DNA from: an uncultured Candidatus Melainabacteria bacterium | GTDB lineage: Bacteria; Cyanobacteriota; Vampirovibrionia; Gastranaerophilales; Gastranaerophilaceae | Direction: 5' to 3' | Length of the DNA: 14,570 nucleotides | Assembly (NCBI GenBank): GCA_934773085.1 | Contig: CAKVMU010000018.1 | Coordinates: 1 to 14,570, forward strand | Shown: positions 7,453-14,570 of the stretch, piece by piece | Layout of the letters: every line of letters begins with the position of its first letter | Position numbering within the stretch: position 1 is the first letter of the stretch | Position numbers and translations under genes: made by a program | Notes under the pieces: model-generated | The model's input: only the letters and a program-made list of their open reading frames with translations | The model's database searches: none | What the model was told of the DNA's origin: nothing

Positions 7453-8333
7453 AATTCTTCCTCTTTTTTCGTTTTATCCCCGATGAAAATTATTTCGGGT
7501 TTTAATTCTATTGTATAAATTTCTTTAACCGCCATAAACATTTTTACCATAAGTTCAAGCACATCTTCGGATGTTGCGGAACCTTTATTTACGATAAAGT
7601 TTGCGTGTCTGTCCCAAACCTTTACTCTGTCTGTTTCAAAGCTTTTTACACCGGCTTTGTCAAGCAGTCTGCCGGCAGAATCGTTTGTCGGATTCTTGAA
7701 TACGCTTCCGGCATTTGGATTCGCAAGATTTGGTTGAATTTCTCTTCTAAAAGCCAAATTGCGTTCCATAAGAGCTTTTATTTCTTCTTTAGGCTTCTTT
7801 GACAGCTCAAATTCTGCTCCAAGCAATATAAATCTTCCGTCTTTAAGTATAGAAGTCCTGTATCCAAACTCCATTTCCGCTTTTTCTTTGTAAACGACTT
7901 CTTTCTTTTCTCTGTCGAAAAGACAGCATTTAACAAGAGTATCAGAAATGTTTTGTCCGTGACAACCTGCATTCATGAATATTTCGCCACCGATGGAACC
8001 AGGAAATCCAATCATAAACTCAAATCCGCTCAATCCGCTTTCGCTTGCCTTTTGTGATAATAAAGGTCCTTTTACTCCGGCAGAGGCAATAACGTGGGTT
8101 CCTCTTATGTCGTAGAAATCCATAGCTGTTGTAAGGATTATATTCCCGTTGTAGCCGTTGGATGAAACTAAAACATTGGAGCAATTGCCCAAGACAATGT
8201 AATCATCAAGTTTGTTAAGTAATTCAACGAATTCTTGCTGATTTTTCGGTAAATAAAGATTTTTCACCTTCCCGCCAATTTTGAAAGTGGTGAGATTTTT
8301 TATTTCAAAATTTTCTCTAACTTCTGCTTGCAA
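7419..8333 (-). CDS. murB: UDP-N-acetylenolpyruvoylglucosamine reductase (MurB), TTG start
   Basis: FAD enzyme that uses NADPH to reduce UDP-GlcNAc-enolpyruvate to UDP-MurNAc in the cytoplasm. Visible landmarks in 304 residues: NLTTFKIGG (13-21), LGNCSNVLVS (48-57), the FAD-binding GFPGSIGGEIFMNAG (109-123), FGYRTS with R159, NPNAGSVFKNP with proton-donor S210, AGRLLDKAG, and E280 in LKPEIIFIG. The length and the compact C-terminal region indicate the shorter type II MurB. The start is TTG at 8331-8333, with GGAG seven bases ahead (8341-8344), and lies 17 bases inside the end of murC. No in-frame ATG occurs before the conserved TTFKIGG, so a later start is unlikely. The 3' end overlaps ddl by 34 bases, giving tight coupling on both sides. 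Confidence 0.96.
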   Translation of the reverse strand: MQAEVRENFEIKNLTTFKIGGKVKNLYLPKNQQEFVELLNKLDDYIVLGNCSNVLVSSNGYNGNIILTTAMDFYDIRGTHVIASAGVKGPLLSQKASESGLSGFEFMIGFPGSIGGEIFMNAGCHGQNISDTLVKCCLFDREKKEVVYKEKAEMEFGYRTSILKDGRFILLGAEFELSKKPKEEIKALMERNLAFRREIQPNLANPNAGSVFKNPTNDSAGRLLDKAGVKSFETDRVKVWDRHANFIVNKGSATSEDVLELMVKMFMAVKEIYTIELKPEIIFIGDKTKKEEELCDILYKKTTK

Positions 8334-9681
8334 AATATTTCTCCGCTTGATTTTTTAAGTGTTTGCCTAAAGATGTAATTGTTCCGGCTCCCAATCCTAT
8401 CACAATATTTCCTTTTTTTAACGTTGGAATAAGCTTTTTGGAAACGTCTTCGATAGAGCCACCAATGTATTCAGAACCATCAAGTTCTGCTGAAAATTTG
8501 TGTCCGCTCACACCCTCTATCGGATCTTCTGATGCTGCGTAAACATCAGTTACGACAACTCTGCCTGCATTATCAAAGGCATCTTTAAAGTCATTCCACA
8601 AACCTTGTAGACGAGTGTATCTGTGAGGTTGGAATACTGCAACAATATTGTCTTTTCCGAATCTTGTGGCTGCAGCTTCCAATGTGGATTTGATTTCTGT
8701 CGGGTGGTGTGCGTAATCATCATAAACAGAGACTCCGTTTATTTCGCAAACTTTTTGGAATCTTCTTCCCATACCTTCGAATTTTGCAAAAAGTTCTTTT
8801 ATACAGTCAATGTTCACTCCACCGGCTTCATTAAGTGCTGCGGCAACTGCAAGTGTGTTGTAAACGTTATGAACGCCGCACAAGGTAATAAACATATCAG
8901 TAAGAAGTTCCCCGTTATGATAAATATCAAAAGACGTTCCTTCTTTTGAATAGCATATATTTTGAGCAGTGTAATCCGCATTTTTTAAACCAAAAGTAAT
9001 GAAATTACCGCTAAGAAGCGCTGTACCTGCGTTATCCTTGTTTATGATAACTTTTTTAGAATGACTGATTGCTTTGTTGAATGTTTTAACCAAGTCGGAT
9101 AAACCGTTTTTGTAGAAATCAACGTGGTCTTCTTCAAGGTTGTTAATCACCAATATATCCGGATTATACTTAACTATTGTTCCGTCACTTTCATCGAGTT
9201 CTGCAACAAAATATCGTCCCATTCTGTGTTGAGCGTTGGTATGAATTTCCGGAACTATGCCCCCGACTACAAATGATGGCTTTAATCCTGCGTTTTCAAG
9301 CACAAAAGATGCCAATCCGCTTGTTGTAGTTTTTCCGTGAGTTCCAGAGAAACCGATAAATATTTTGCCGTTATCTTGTGCTGATTTTGCAATCTCTTCC
9401 AACAAATCTGAACGGTGATAAATTTTTAATCCAAGTTTTTTAGCCTCGACCAATTCCGGATTGTTTTCTCTGATTGCTGTACTTACAATAACAGTCGCAT
9501 CTTTCGGAACATTGTCTTCACAGTGTCCGATGTAAACCTTTGCTCCGAGTTCTCTTAGTGCATCAATATACTTGCTGTCCTGTATATCTGAGCCGGAAAC
9601 AGTATTGCCTTCTTCAAGAAGGTATTTAGCCAGCCCGCTCATTCCTATTCCGCCTATTGCGATAAAATGATATTTTCCCAA
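8317..9681 (-). CDS. murC: UDP-N-acetylmuramate--L-alanine ligase (MurC), TTG start
   Basis: ATP-dependent ligase that adds L-alanine to UDP-MurNAc, the first amino acid of the stem peptide. The 454 residues show the N-terminal Rossmann motif HFIAIGGIGMSGLA (5-18), the Mur-ligase P-loop GTHGKTTT (113-120), the ELDESDG metal/substrate motif (161-167), NLEEDHVDFY (181-190), HNVYNTLAV (271-279), DDYAHHPTEI (321-330) and QPHRYTR further on. Length is typical. The frame opens with TTG at 9679-9681. No ATG or GTG lies just upstream in frame, and GAGG at 9690-9693 is eight bases ahead. It heads the murC-murB-ddl-ftsQ-hemW operon behind a near-consensus promoter and overlaps murB by 17 bases. Confidence 0.97.
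   Translation of the reverse strand: MGKYHFIAIGGIGMSGLAKYLLEEGNTVSGSDIQDSKYIDALRELGAKVYIGHCEDNVPKDATVIVSTAIRENNPELVEAKKLGLKIYHRSDLLEEIAKSAQDNGKIFIGFSGTHGKTTTSGLASFVLENAGLKPSFVVGGIVPEIHTNAQHRMGRYFVAELDESDGTIVKYNPDILVINNLEEDHVDFYKNGLSDLVKTFNKAISHSKKVIINKDNAGTALLSGNFITFGLKNADYTAQNICYSKEGTSFDIYHNGELLTDMFITLCGVHNVYNTLAVAAALNEAGGVNIDCIKELFAKFEGMGRRFQKVCEINGVSVYDDYAHHPTEIKSTLEAAATRFGKDNIVAVFQPHRYTRLQGLWNDFKDAFDNAGRVVVTDVYAASEDPIEGVSGHKFSAELDGSEYIGGSIEDVSKKLIPTLKKGNIVIGLGAGTITSLGKHLKNQAEKYFASRS
8341..8344 (-). promoter_or_regulatory. Shine-Dalgarno site for the murB TTG start
   Basis: Minus-strand GGAG lies within the murC coding end, seven bases (AAATATT) before the TTG at 8331-8333. The spacing equals that at bamA. 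Confidence 0.6.
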
Positions 9682-9689
9682 TTTAATTA

Positions 9690-9693
9690 CCTC
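9690..9693 (-). promoter_or_regulatory. Shine-Dalgarno site for the murC TTG start
   Basis: GAGG is followed by eight bases and then TTG. An ATG that overlaps this site on the minus strand (ATGAGGTAA) reads only two codons before a stop, so it is not the murC start. Confidence 0.6.
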
Positions 9694-9706
9694 ATAATCT
9701 ATGTTA

Positions 9707-9735
9707 ATTATAGTATAAATGAGGGTTCATGTAAA
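9707..9735 (-). promoter_or_regulatory. Near-consensus sigma-70-type promoter of the murC operon
   Basis: On the minus strand TTTACA (9730-9735) and a perfect TATAAT (9707-9712) are separated by exactly 17 bases. Transcription would begin near 9700, about 20 bases before the murC TTG. It is the best promoter in the window and lies in the 63-base gap between cysE and murC, so the envelope operon need not depend on read-through from tyrS-cysK-cysE. I see no convincing terminator in that gap, so some read-through is possible. Confidence 0.75.
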
Positions 9736-9744
9736 AGGAAATTT

Positions 9745-10395
9745 TTAGGAATTTTCTATTTTTTCAAAATTTTCTTTAAGTTCTTGTACTTCGTACTTGA
9801 GTCTGTTGAGTTCACATTTGACAGGATCCGGAATTCTATTATGCATAAGTATGCCATCAGGGTTTATAAAATGCTGATGAACAATTCTTCCGGGTACACC
9901 TACAACGGTACAGTTTTTCGGAACATCCTCTACTACAACAGAGCCGGCTCCAACTCTGACATTATCTCCGAGTGTAATGTTGCCGAGAACCTTCGCTCCT
10001 GCACCTATGATAACGTTATTGCCTATGGTAGGATGTCTTTTCCCGTGGTCTTTACCGGTTCCGCCTAAAGTGACTTGTTGGTAGATGAGTACATCATCTC
10101 CAATGACTGTTGTCTCACCAATAACAACACCTTCTCCGTGGTCAATAAAGAACCTGTTTCCGATTCTTGCTTTCGGATGAATTTCTATTCCGGTAAAAAT
10201 TCTTGTCCAATATGAAATCAATCTGGGTATGAATGGAACCTTCCAATAAGCCAGTTTATGAACGATTCTGTGAGATATCAGAGCTTGCAGCCCGGGGTAA
10301 CAAAATATAATCTCTGCTAAACTGTTTGCAGCAGGGTCTTTGTCATATATTACTTGAATATCTTCTTTTATTTTTTTTATTGCTCGTATAAACAT
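9745..10395 (-). CDS. cysE: Serine O-acetyltransferase
   Basis: First enzyme of cysteine synthesis: acetyl-CoA plus L-serine gives O-acetylserine. The product has a short N-terminal helical domain (KEDIQVIYDKDPAANS) and then a left-handed beta-helix of hexapeptide repeats from about IHPKARIGNRFFIDHGEGVVIGETTVIGDDVLIYQQVTLGGTGKDHGKRHPTIGNNVIIGAGAKVLG. It contains the catalytic FIDHG histidine and the TGKDHGKRHP loop. The shorter form (about 216 residues) is the common non-enterobacterial type. Two starts are possible. GTG at 10402-10404 would overlap cysK by seven bases. ATG at 10393-10395 lies two bases after the cysK stop and gives the family-like opening MFIRAIKKIKEDIQ, so I chose it. The C-terminal tail after VPGRIVHQ is unusually long and partly coiled-coil-like (RLKYEVQELKENFEKIE). 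Being coupled to cysK fits a cysteine synthase complex. Confidence 0.93.
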   Translation of the reverse strand: MFIRAIKKIKEDIQVIYDKDPAANSLAEIIFCYPGLQALISHRIVHKLAYWKVPFIPRLISYWTRIFTGIEIHPKARIGNRFFIDHGEGVVIGETTVIGDDVLIYQQVTLGGTGKDHGKRHPTIGNNVIIGAGAKVLGNITLGDNVRVGAGSVVVEDVPKNCTVVGVPGRIVHQHFINPDGILMHNRIPDPVKCELNRLKYEVQELKENFEKIENS

Positions 10396-10397
10396 TT

Positions 10398-11261
10398 TTA
10401 CCACACTGATAGGTAGCGTTCTCCGCTATCCGGAATGATTGCTACTATAACTTTTTCTGGATTTTTAGCAGAAAGTTCTTCTGCAGCAACGACGTTCGCA
10501 CCGGCTGAAATTCCACAGAAAATCCCGTGTTTTTGTGCCAATTCTTTCGCTTTTGCGATAGCCTTTTCACCTTCTACAGTTAAATATCCGTCAATATTTT
10601 TGTCTTTGCAGATATCCGGAATAAAGTTTGCACCAATTCCTTGTATCTTATGCGGACCCGCTTTTCCCTGAGTAAACAAAGGACTTTCAGCAGGTTCTAC
10701 CCCATAAACAAGAATTTCTTTAGGCAGATATTCTCTCAAGCCGAATGCAGTTCCGCCGGTTCCGATTCCGGCTATTACAACATCGGCATTGGTGTCATCT
10801 AATATCTCTTTAGCAGTCTGTTTGTGCGCTTTCGGGTTATCCGGATTCGCAAATTGCATAGGAATCCAAGCGTTTTCATAACTCTCTTTTAATTCTATAG
10901 CCTTATCTACAGCACCCTTCATCCCGTCTTTTGCAGGAGTCAAAACAAGTTCTGCACCGTATGCGGCAATGTTTTTGCGTCTCTCGATAGACATGCTTTC
11001 CGGCATGCAGATGATTAACTTTAGTCCAAGAACAGCACACACCATAGCGAGCCCTATTCCTGTATTCCCGCTGGTAGGTTCAATAAGAACGCTGTCTTTG
11101 TTTATATCACCTCTGTCCAGAGCATTTTTTATCATAGAATAAGCTGCTCTGTCTTTAACTGAGCTTGAAGGGTTGAAGAATTCAAGCTTGAGGTAGATTT
11201 TATCTGTGTATTTGACTACAGGAGTATTTCCGATGGTTTCTAAGATGTTGTTATAAATCAT
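10398..11261 (-). CDS. cysK: Cysteine synthase (O-acetylserine sulfhydrylase)
   Basis: PLP enzyme that converts O-acetylserine and sulfide to cysteine. The 287-residue product shows ETIGNTPVV (8-16), the Schiff-base lysine K36 in NPSSSVKDR, the substrate/PLP loop PTSGNTG (62-68), the phosphate-binding GIGTGGT, GIGANFIP and the terminal PDSGERYLS, where the PLP-ring serine is S in DSGERY. It is slightly short (family about 300-310) and ends almost at the YLS motif, so it lacks the usual short C-terminal extension. The ATG has GAGG eight bases ahead and follows the tyrS stop by 12 bases; cysE starts at its 3' end. Cystathionine beta-synthase-like relatives are the main alternative, but adjacency to cysE favours cysteine synthase. 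Confidence 0.95.
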   Translation of the reverse strand: MIYNNILETIGNTPVVKYTDKIYLKLEFFNPSSSVKDRAAYSMIKNALDRGDINKDSVLIEPTSGNTGIGLAMVCAVLGLKLIICMPESMSIERRKNIAAYGAELVLTPAKDGMKGAVDKAIELKESYENAWIPMQFANPDNPKAHKQTAKEILDDTNADVVIAGIGTGGTAFGLREYLPKEILVYGVEPAESPLFTQGKAGPHKIQGIGANFIPDICKDKNIDGYLTVEGEKAIAKAKELAQKHGIFCGISAGANVVAAEELSAKNPEKVIVAIIPDSGERYLSVW

Positions 11262-11273
11262 TTACAATCCTCT

Positions 11274-12491
11274 TTATACCAATTTTGCGAATTTTCTCTT
11301 TCCTGCTTGTAAAACAACATTCATTGCAGGTTTTACTACAAAAGTCATATCAGAAATTTTCTCGCCGTCAATTTTTACACCGCCGCCTTGGATAAGACGT
11401 TTTGCTTCACCTTTGCTTTGAACAAAAGAAAGCTCAACAAGTAAATCCAAGATATTTTTGTCGGCATTAATTGTAACACTTTCAATATCTTCCGGAATTC
11501 CCTTGTTGGATACAACGTTGATAAATTCTTCCTGAGCTTTGTCAGCACCTTCTTTACCGTGGTATTCTTCCGTAATCATATGTGCAAGCTTCATCTTTAT
11601 GTCACGTGGGTTAATTGAGGCGGTCTCAATCTCTTTGTCCATTTTTACCAACTCAGCCTGAGGTACATCGGTTAAAAGAGAATAGTAACGAGTGATTAGA
11701 GTATCCGGAATGCTCATAAGTTTTCCAAACATATCTTTTGCACTGTCAGTAAGTGAAATACAGTGTTCCGGATAAGTTTTTGACATTTTTACAACCCCGT
11801 CAGTACCTTCCAAAAGAGGTAATAACATGACGTGTTGAGGATATTTCTTACCGTATGCAGCTTGAATATCACGTCCAAGAAGAGTGTTGAATCTTTGGTC
11901 CGTGCCGCCTAATTCAATGTCAGAATCTATGGCAACTGAGTCGTAAGCTTGCATTAACGGGTAGAAAAATTCGTGAATAGCAATCGGTCTTCCATCTGCA
12001 TAACGTTTTGCAAAATCATCTCTGGTCATCATTTGCGCTACAGTAACTTTAGAGGCTAACTTTAACAAATCTGTGAAACTCATTGGGTGAAGCCAATCAG
12101 CATTATTTGTAACTTCTGCGTTAGAAACATCCAAAACTTTTGACATTTGGTCAAAGTATGATTTTGCGTTTTCTTCTACTTGTTCTTTTGTTAAAGCCGG
12201 TCTGGTATCGGATTTTCCGGACGGGTCGCCAACCATAGCTGTTGCACCGCCTACGATTAGAACAATTTTATGCCCAAGTTCCTGAAACTCTCTTAGTTTT
12301 CTCATAACAACAGTGTGTCCCAAATGTAAATCCGGACGAGTCGGATCCATTCCGAGCTTAACTCTTAAAGGTGTGTTTGTATCGTGAGCGTGTTGGAGCT
12401 TTGCCGCCAAACCTTGAGCTCCATCCGGTAAAAAATCTGCGTTACGAGTTAAACGCATAGCTTGTTCAATAAATTCTTGTCTAATTTCCAT
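11274..12491 (-). CDS. tyrS: Tyrosyl-tRNA synthetase
   Basis: Class I aminoacyl-tRNA synthetase that charges tRNA-Tyr. The 405 residues show the HIGH-type signature HLGH (56-59) in MDPTRPDLHLGHTVV, the tyrosine pocket around EFFYPLMQAYDSVAIDSDIELGGTDQRFN (174-202), KMSKT (235-239) as the KMSKS loop, and a C-terminal S4 RNA-binding domain (about 340-405, including SKGEAKRLIQGGGVKIDGEKI). The GMDPTRPDLHLGH form and length match the TyrS group found in cyanobacteria and some proteobacteria (TyrZ-like) rather than the E. coli form. The ATG has AGGAGAGG at 12497-12504. It begins the tyrS-cysK-cysE unit. The leader is only about 28 bases, leaving no room for a T-box. Confidence 0.97.
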   Translation of the reverse strand: MEIRQEFIEQAMRLTRNADFLPDGAQGLAAKLQHAHDTNTPLRVKLGMDPTRPDLHLGHTVVMRKLREFQELGHKIVLIVGGATAMVGDPSGKSDTRPALTKEQVEENAKSYFDQMSKVLDVSNAEVTNNADWLHPMSFTDLLKLASKVTVAQMMTRDDFAKRYADGRPIAIHEFFYPLMQAYDSVAIDSDIELGGTDQRFNTLLGRDIQAAYGKKYPQHVMLLPLLEGTDGVVKMSKTYPEHCISLTDSAKDMFGKLMSIPDTLITRYYSLLTDVPQAELVKMDKEIETASINPRDIKMKLAHMITEEYHGKEGADKAQEEFINVVSNKGIPEDIESVTINADKNILDLLVELSFVQSKGEAKRLIQGGGVKIDGEKISDMTFVVKPAMNVVLQAGKRKFAKLV

Positions 12492-12525
12492 TTATCCTCT
12501 CCTGTAAAAAGTCACTATGCCTTAA

Positions 12526-12534
12526 ATGATAGCA
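12526..12534 (-). promoter_or_regulatory. Candidate tyrS promoter, extended -10 joined to the adhE terminator
   Basis: Minus-strand TGC TATCAT forms an extended -10 whose first base is the last U-tract position of the adhE terminator. A weak -35-like TTGCAT lies 17 bases upstream, in the loop and right arm of the hairpin. The start would be near 12519, about 28 bases before the tyrS ATG. Confidence 0.5.
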
Positions 12535-12574
12535 AAAATAAAGGCGGAATGCAAAGCATTCCGCCTTTATTTTT
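12534..12574 (-). terminator. Strong intrinsic terminator of adhE, probably bidirectional
   Basis: A perfect 19-bp inverted repeat with a three-base loop: arms 12534-12552 and 12556-12574, with a GC-rich core AAGGCGGAATGC. AAAAAT/ATTTTT flanks provide a U-tract on either strand. It begins 14 bases after the adhE stop and lies before tyrS. No plus-strand gene ends here in the window, so its job is to end adhE transcription. Confidence 0.9.
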
Positions 12575-12588
12575 TATTTTTTTAATTA

Positions 12589-14570
12589 CTATACATTACC
12601 ATAGTAACCGTCGATGTAGATTTGTTTGATATCTGACATCAATGGATAAGCTGGGTTAGCACCTGTACATTGGTCATCGAATGCCAATTCAACAAGTTCA
12701 TCCAAGTTGTCCATAAATGTTTTTTCATCAACACCAAAGTCTTTAATAGATTTTGGAAGTTCAATCTTATCCATCAATTCATCAACTGCCTTGATTAACA
12801 ATTGAACTTTTTCGTCATCGTTGCTTCCACCCAATCCTAATTCATCAGCAATTTGACCATATTTAGCTTTTGCATTAGGGAATTTGTATTGAGGGAAGAT
12901 TGCTTGTTTGTGCGGAGCATCAGAAGCATTGTATTTGATGATTTGTCTGAATAACAATGCGTTAGCTACACCGTGTGGAACATGGTACATAGCACCAAGT
13001 TTGTGAGCCATTGAGTGGCACAATCCTAAGAATGAGTTAGCAAATGCCATACCTGCGATTGTTGCTGCGTAGTGCATTTTTTCTCTTGCGATAGGATCGT
13101 TAGCACCTTCTTTGTATGAACGTTCTAAGTATCTGAATACCAACTTGCTTGCTTCTAAAGCATTTGAGTTAGTAAAGTTTGTAGCCATACAAGATACATA
13201 AGCTTCAAATGCGTGAACAAGAGCGTCGATACCTGATGCTGCTGTCAAACCTTTAGGCATACCGTCAACGAAGTTAGGGTCAACAATTGCCATATTTGGT
13301 GTTAAAGCGTAATCAGCGATTGCATATTTTACGTGAGTTTCGTCATCAGTAATGATTGCAAACGGAGTAACTTCTGAACCTGTACCTGAAGTAGTAGGGA
13401 TAGCAACCATAGTAGCTTTTTTGCCCAATTCAGGAATTCTGCAGATTCTCTTTCTGATATCCATAAATCTCATTGCGATATCTTCAAAGTTTGTATCAGG
13501 TTGTTCGTACAATAACCACATAATCTTAGCTGCGTCCATTGGAGATCCGCCACCTAATGAAATGATTACATCAGGTTCAAACGGCTTCATGATAGCCATA
13601 GCTTGATCGATTGTAGACAAAGTAGGATCCGGTTTAACATCGAAGAATACTTCGTGTTCAATACCAATATCATCAAGAACGTTTGTGATAGCATTTACAG
13701 CACCGGAGTTGAATAAGAATCTATCGGTTACGATAAATGCACGTTTCTTGCCCTCAAGTTCACGAAGAGCTAAGTCAGTAGCGCCTCTCTTGAAGTAAAC
13801 TTTAGAAGGAACTTTGAACCATAACATATTTTCTCTCCTTTCAGCAACGGTTTTGTAGTTCAATAAGTTTTCAACGCCTACGTTACCTGAAACAGCGTTG
13901 CCGCCCCAAGAACCGCAGCCTAATGTTAATGACGGTTCAAGTCTGAAGTTGAACAAGTCACCAATACCACCTTGTGATGATGGAGAGTTGATAAGAACTC
14001 TGCAAGTAGGCATTTTTTCTGCGAACATGTCAATTCTGTCTTTTTTACGTTCATCTGTGTAAAGAACAGATGTGTGACCAGCACCACCCTTGCTTACCAA
14101 GTGGAATGCTTTTTCAGCAGCATCTTCAAAATCGCTTGCTCTGTAAAGAGTAAGAACCGGAGATAATTTTTCTCTTGAGAATGGGTCTTCCCAGTTAACT
14201 TCAGGTCTTTCAACCAACAAGATTTTTGCATCTTCCGGAACTTCGTTACCAAAACCTGCTAACTCAGCGATTCTGTGTGGCTTTTGACCAACAACGTCTG
14301 GGTGAGCTGTTCCTCTTTTTGGATCGATAAGAGGAAGATCGATTAATTTTTGTTTTTGTTCTTCATTTACAAGGTAAGCTCCTCTGTAAACGAATTCGTT
14401 TTTAACTTCTTCGTAGATGCTGTCTACAACAACAACTGATTGTTCAGAAGCACAAATCATACCGTTGTCGAAAGATTTTGACATCAAGATTGAAGATACA
14501 GCCATTTTAACATCAGCTGTTTCATCAATAACAGCAGGTGTATTACCAGGACCAACACCTAAAGCAGGGT
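12589..14570 (-). CDS. adhE: Bifunctional acetaldehyde-CoA/alcohol dehydrogenase AdhE, 5' end cut by window edge
   Basis: Fermentation enzyme that reduces acetyl-CoA to acetaldehyde and then ethanol, reoxidising two NADH. The frame stays open to the right edge; the 659 visible residues lack about 200 at the N-terminus (family about 860-900). The aldehyde dehydrogenase half is seen from PALGVGPGNTP, with catalytic Cys at visible residue 39 (NGMICASEQ) and LGCGSWGGN near 217-224. The linker follows, then the iron-dependent alcohol dehydrogenase half: GGGSPMDAAK (339-348), TTSGTGSEVTPFA, and iron ligands D448, H452, H518 and H532, spaced exactly as in E. coli AdhE (D653, H657, H723, H737). Both active sites look intact. 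The ATG at 14503-14505 is internal, not the start. It is followed by its own strong terminator and appears to end its transcript. It implies an anaerobic, ethanol-forming lifestyle. Confidence 0.97.
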   Translation of the reverse strand, partial: PALGVGPGNTPAVIDETADVKMAVSSILMSKSFDNGMICASEQSVVVVDSIYEEVKNEFVYRGAYLVNEEQKQKLIDLPLIDPKRGTAHPDVVGQKPHRIAELAGFGNEVPEDAKILLVERPEVNWEDPFSREKLSPVLTLYRASDFEDAAEKAFHLVSKGGAGHTSVLYTDERKKDRIDMFAEKMPTCRVLINSPSSQGGIGDLFNFRLEPSLTLGCGSWGGNAVSGNVGVENLLNYKTVAERRENMLWFKVPSKVYFKRGATDLALRELEGKKRAFIVTDRFLFNSGAVNAITNVLDDIGIEHEVFFDVKPDPTLSTIDQAMAIMKPFEPDVIISLGGGSPMDAAKIMWLLYEQPDTNFEDIAMRFMDIRKRICRIPELGKKATMVAIPTTSGTGSEVTPFAIITDDETHVKYAIADYALTPNMAIVDPNFVDGMPKGLTAASGIDALVHAFEAYVSCMATNFTNSNALEASKLVFRYLERSYKEGANDPIAREKMHYAATIAGMAFANSFLGLCHSMAHKLGAMYHVPHGVANALLFRQIIKYNASDAPHKQAIFPQYKFPNAKAKYGQIADELGLGGSNDDEKVQLLIKAVDELMDKIELPKSIKDFGVDEKTFMDNLDELVELAFDDQCTGANPAYPLMSDIKQIYIDGYYGNV

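Noticed and set aside
9682..9744. Possible terminator between cysE and murC
   Set aside because: Only a weak AT-only pairing (GAAA/TTTC type) is present, with no GC stem. The promoter in the same gap is much clearer.
12492..12588. Possible T-box or other leader riboswitch before tyrS
   Set aside because: The gap is filled by the adhE terminator and a leader of about 28 bases. No specifier loop or T-box sequence fits.
714..12591. UGA recoding to tryptophan or glycine
   Set aside because: All conserved proteins are full length under the standard bacterial code, without internal TGA codons.
1..14570. Mobile element, phage, CRISPR, toxin-antitoxin or defence system
   Set aside because: No direct-repeat array, transposase, integrase, tRNA attachment site or defence-type domain was seen. 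Apart from the two short gaps, essentially all DNA is accounted for by housekeeping genes.

Overview
The window is a compact, AT-rich bacterial chromosome segment made almost entirely of housekeeping genes: 12 protein genes, two of them cut by the window edges, and no intergenic gap longer than about 160 bases. I saw no tRNA, rRNA, CRISPR array, insertion sequence or phage gene. The gene set points to a diderm, fermentative anaerobe: an outer-membrane assembly protein (BamA/Omp85) with its Skp/OmpH-like chaperone, a murC-murB-ddl-ftsQ envelope cluster, and a bifunctional AdhE. The BamA has three POTRA domains rather than the five usual in proteobacteria. With low GC and an AdhE, this fits a non-photosynthetic cyanobacterial relative (Melainabacteria/Gastranaerophilales type). 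That placement is an inference without database support.

Layout, left to right. (1) Minus-strand operon bamA > ompH/skp > pyrimidine-nucleoside phosphorylase (1-3103; the phosphorylase runs off the left edge). (2) A 156-base divergent promoter region (3104-3259). (3) A plus-strand ion-transporter-superfamily (ArsB/NhaD-like) permease (3260-4585), whose likely intrinsic terminator lies inside the 3' end of the convergent hemW gene. (4) Minus-strand operon murC > murB > ddl > ftsQ > hemW (4577-9681). Its genes overlap or abut, and a near-consensus promoter lies in front of murC. (5) Minus-strand operon tyrS > cysK > cysE (9745-12491). (6) Minus-strand adhE (12589 to the right edge), closed by a perfect 19-bp-stem terminator whose U-tract touches the tyrS promoter.

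Functionally, MurC, MurB and Ddl supply cytoplasmic steps of peptidoglycan precursor synthesis and FtsQ belongs to the divisome. BamA and Skp build the outer membrane. CysE and CysK make cysteine from serine, TyrS charges tRNA-Tyr, AdhE disposes of acetyl-CoA and NADH as ethanol, and the phosphorylase salvages pyrimidine nucleosides.

I looked for an undescribed system and did not find a convincing one. What deserves a second look is local architecture: a terminator palindrome written into hemW codons, a promoter fused to a terminator, three TTG-initiated envelope genes, absence of TGA stops, and unusual operon partners (hemW after ftsQ, a nucleoside phosphorylase after skp).
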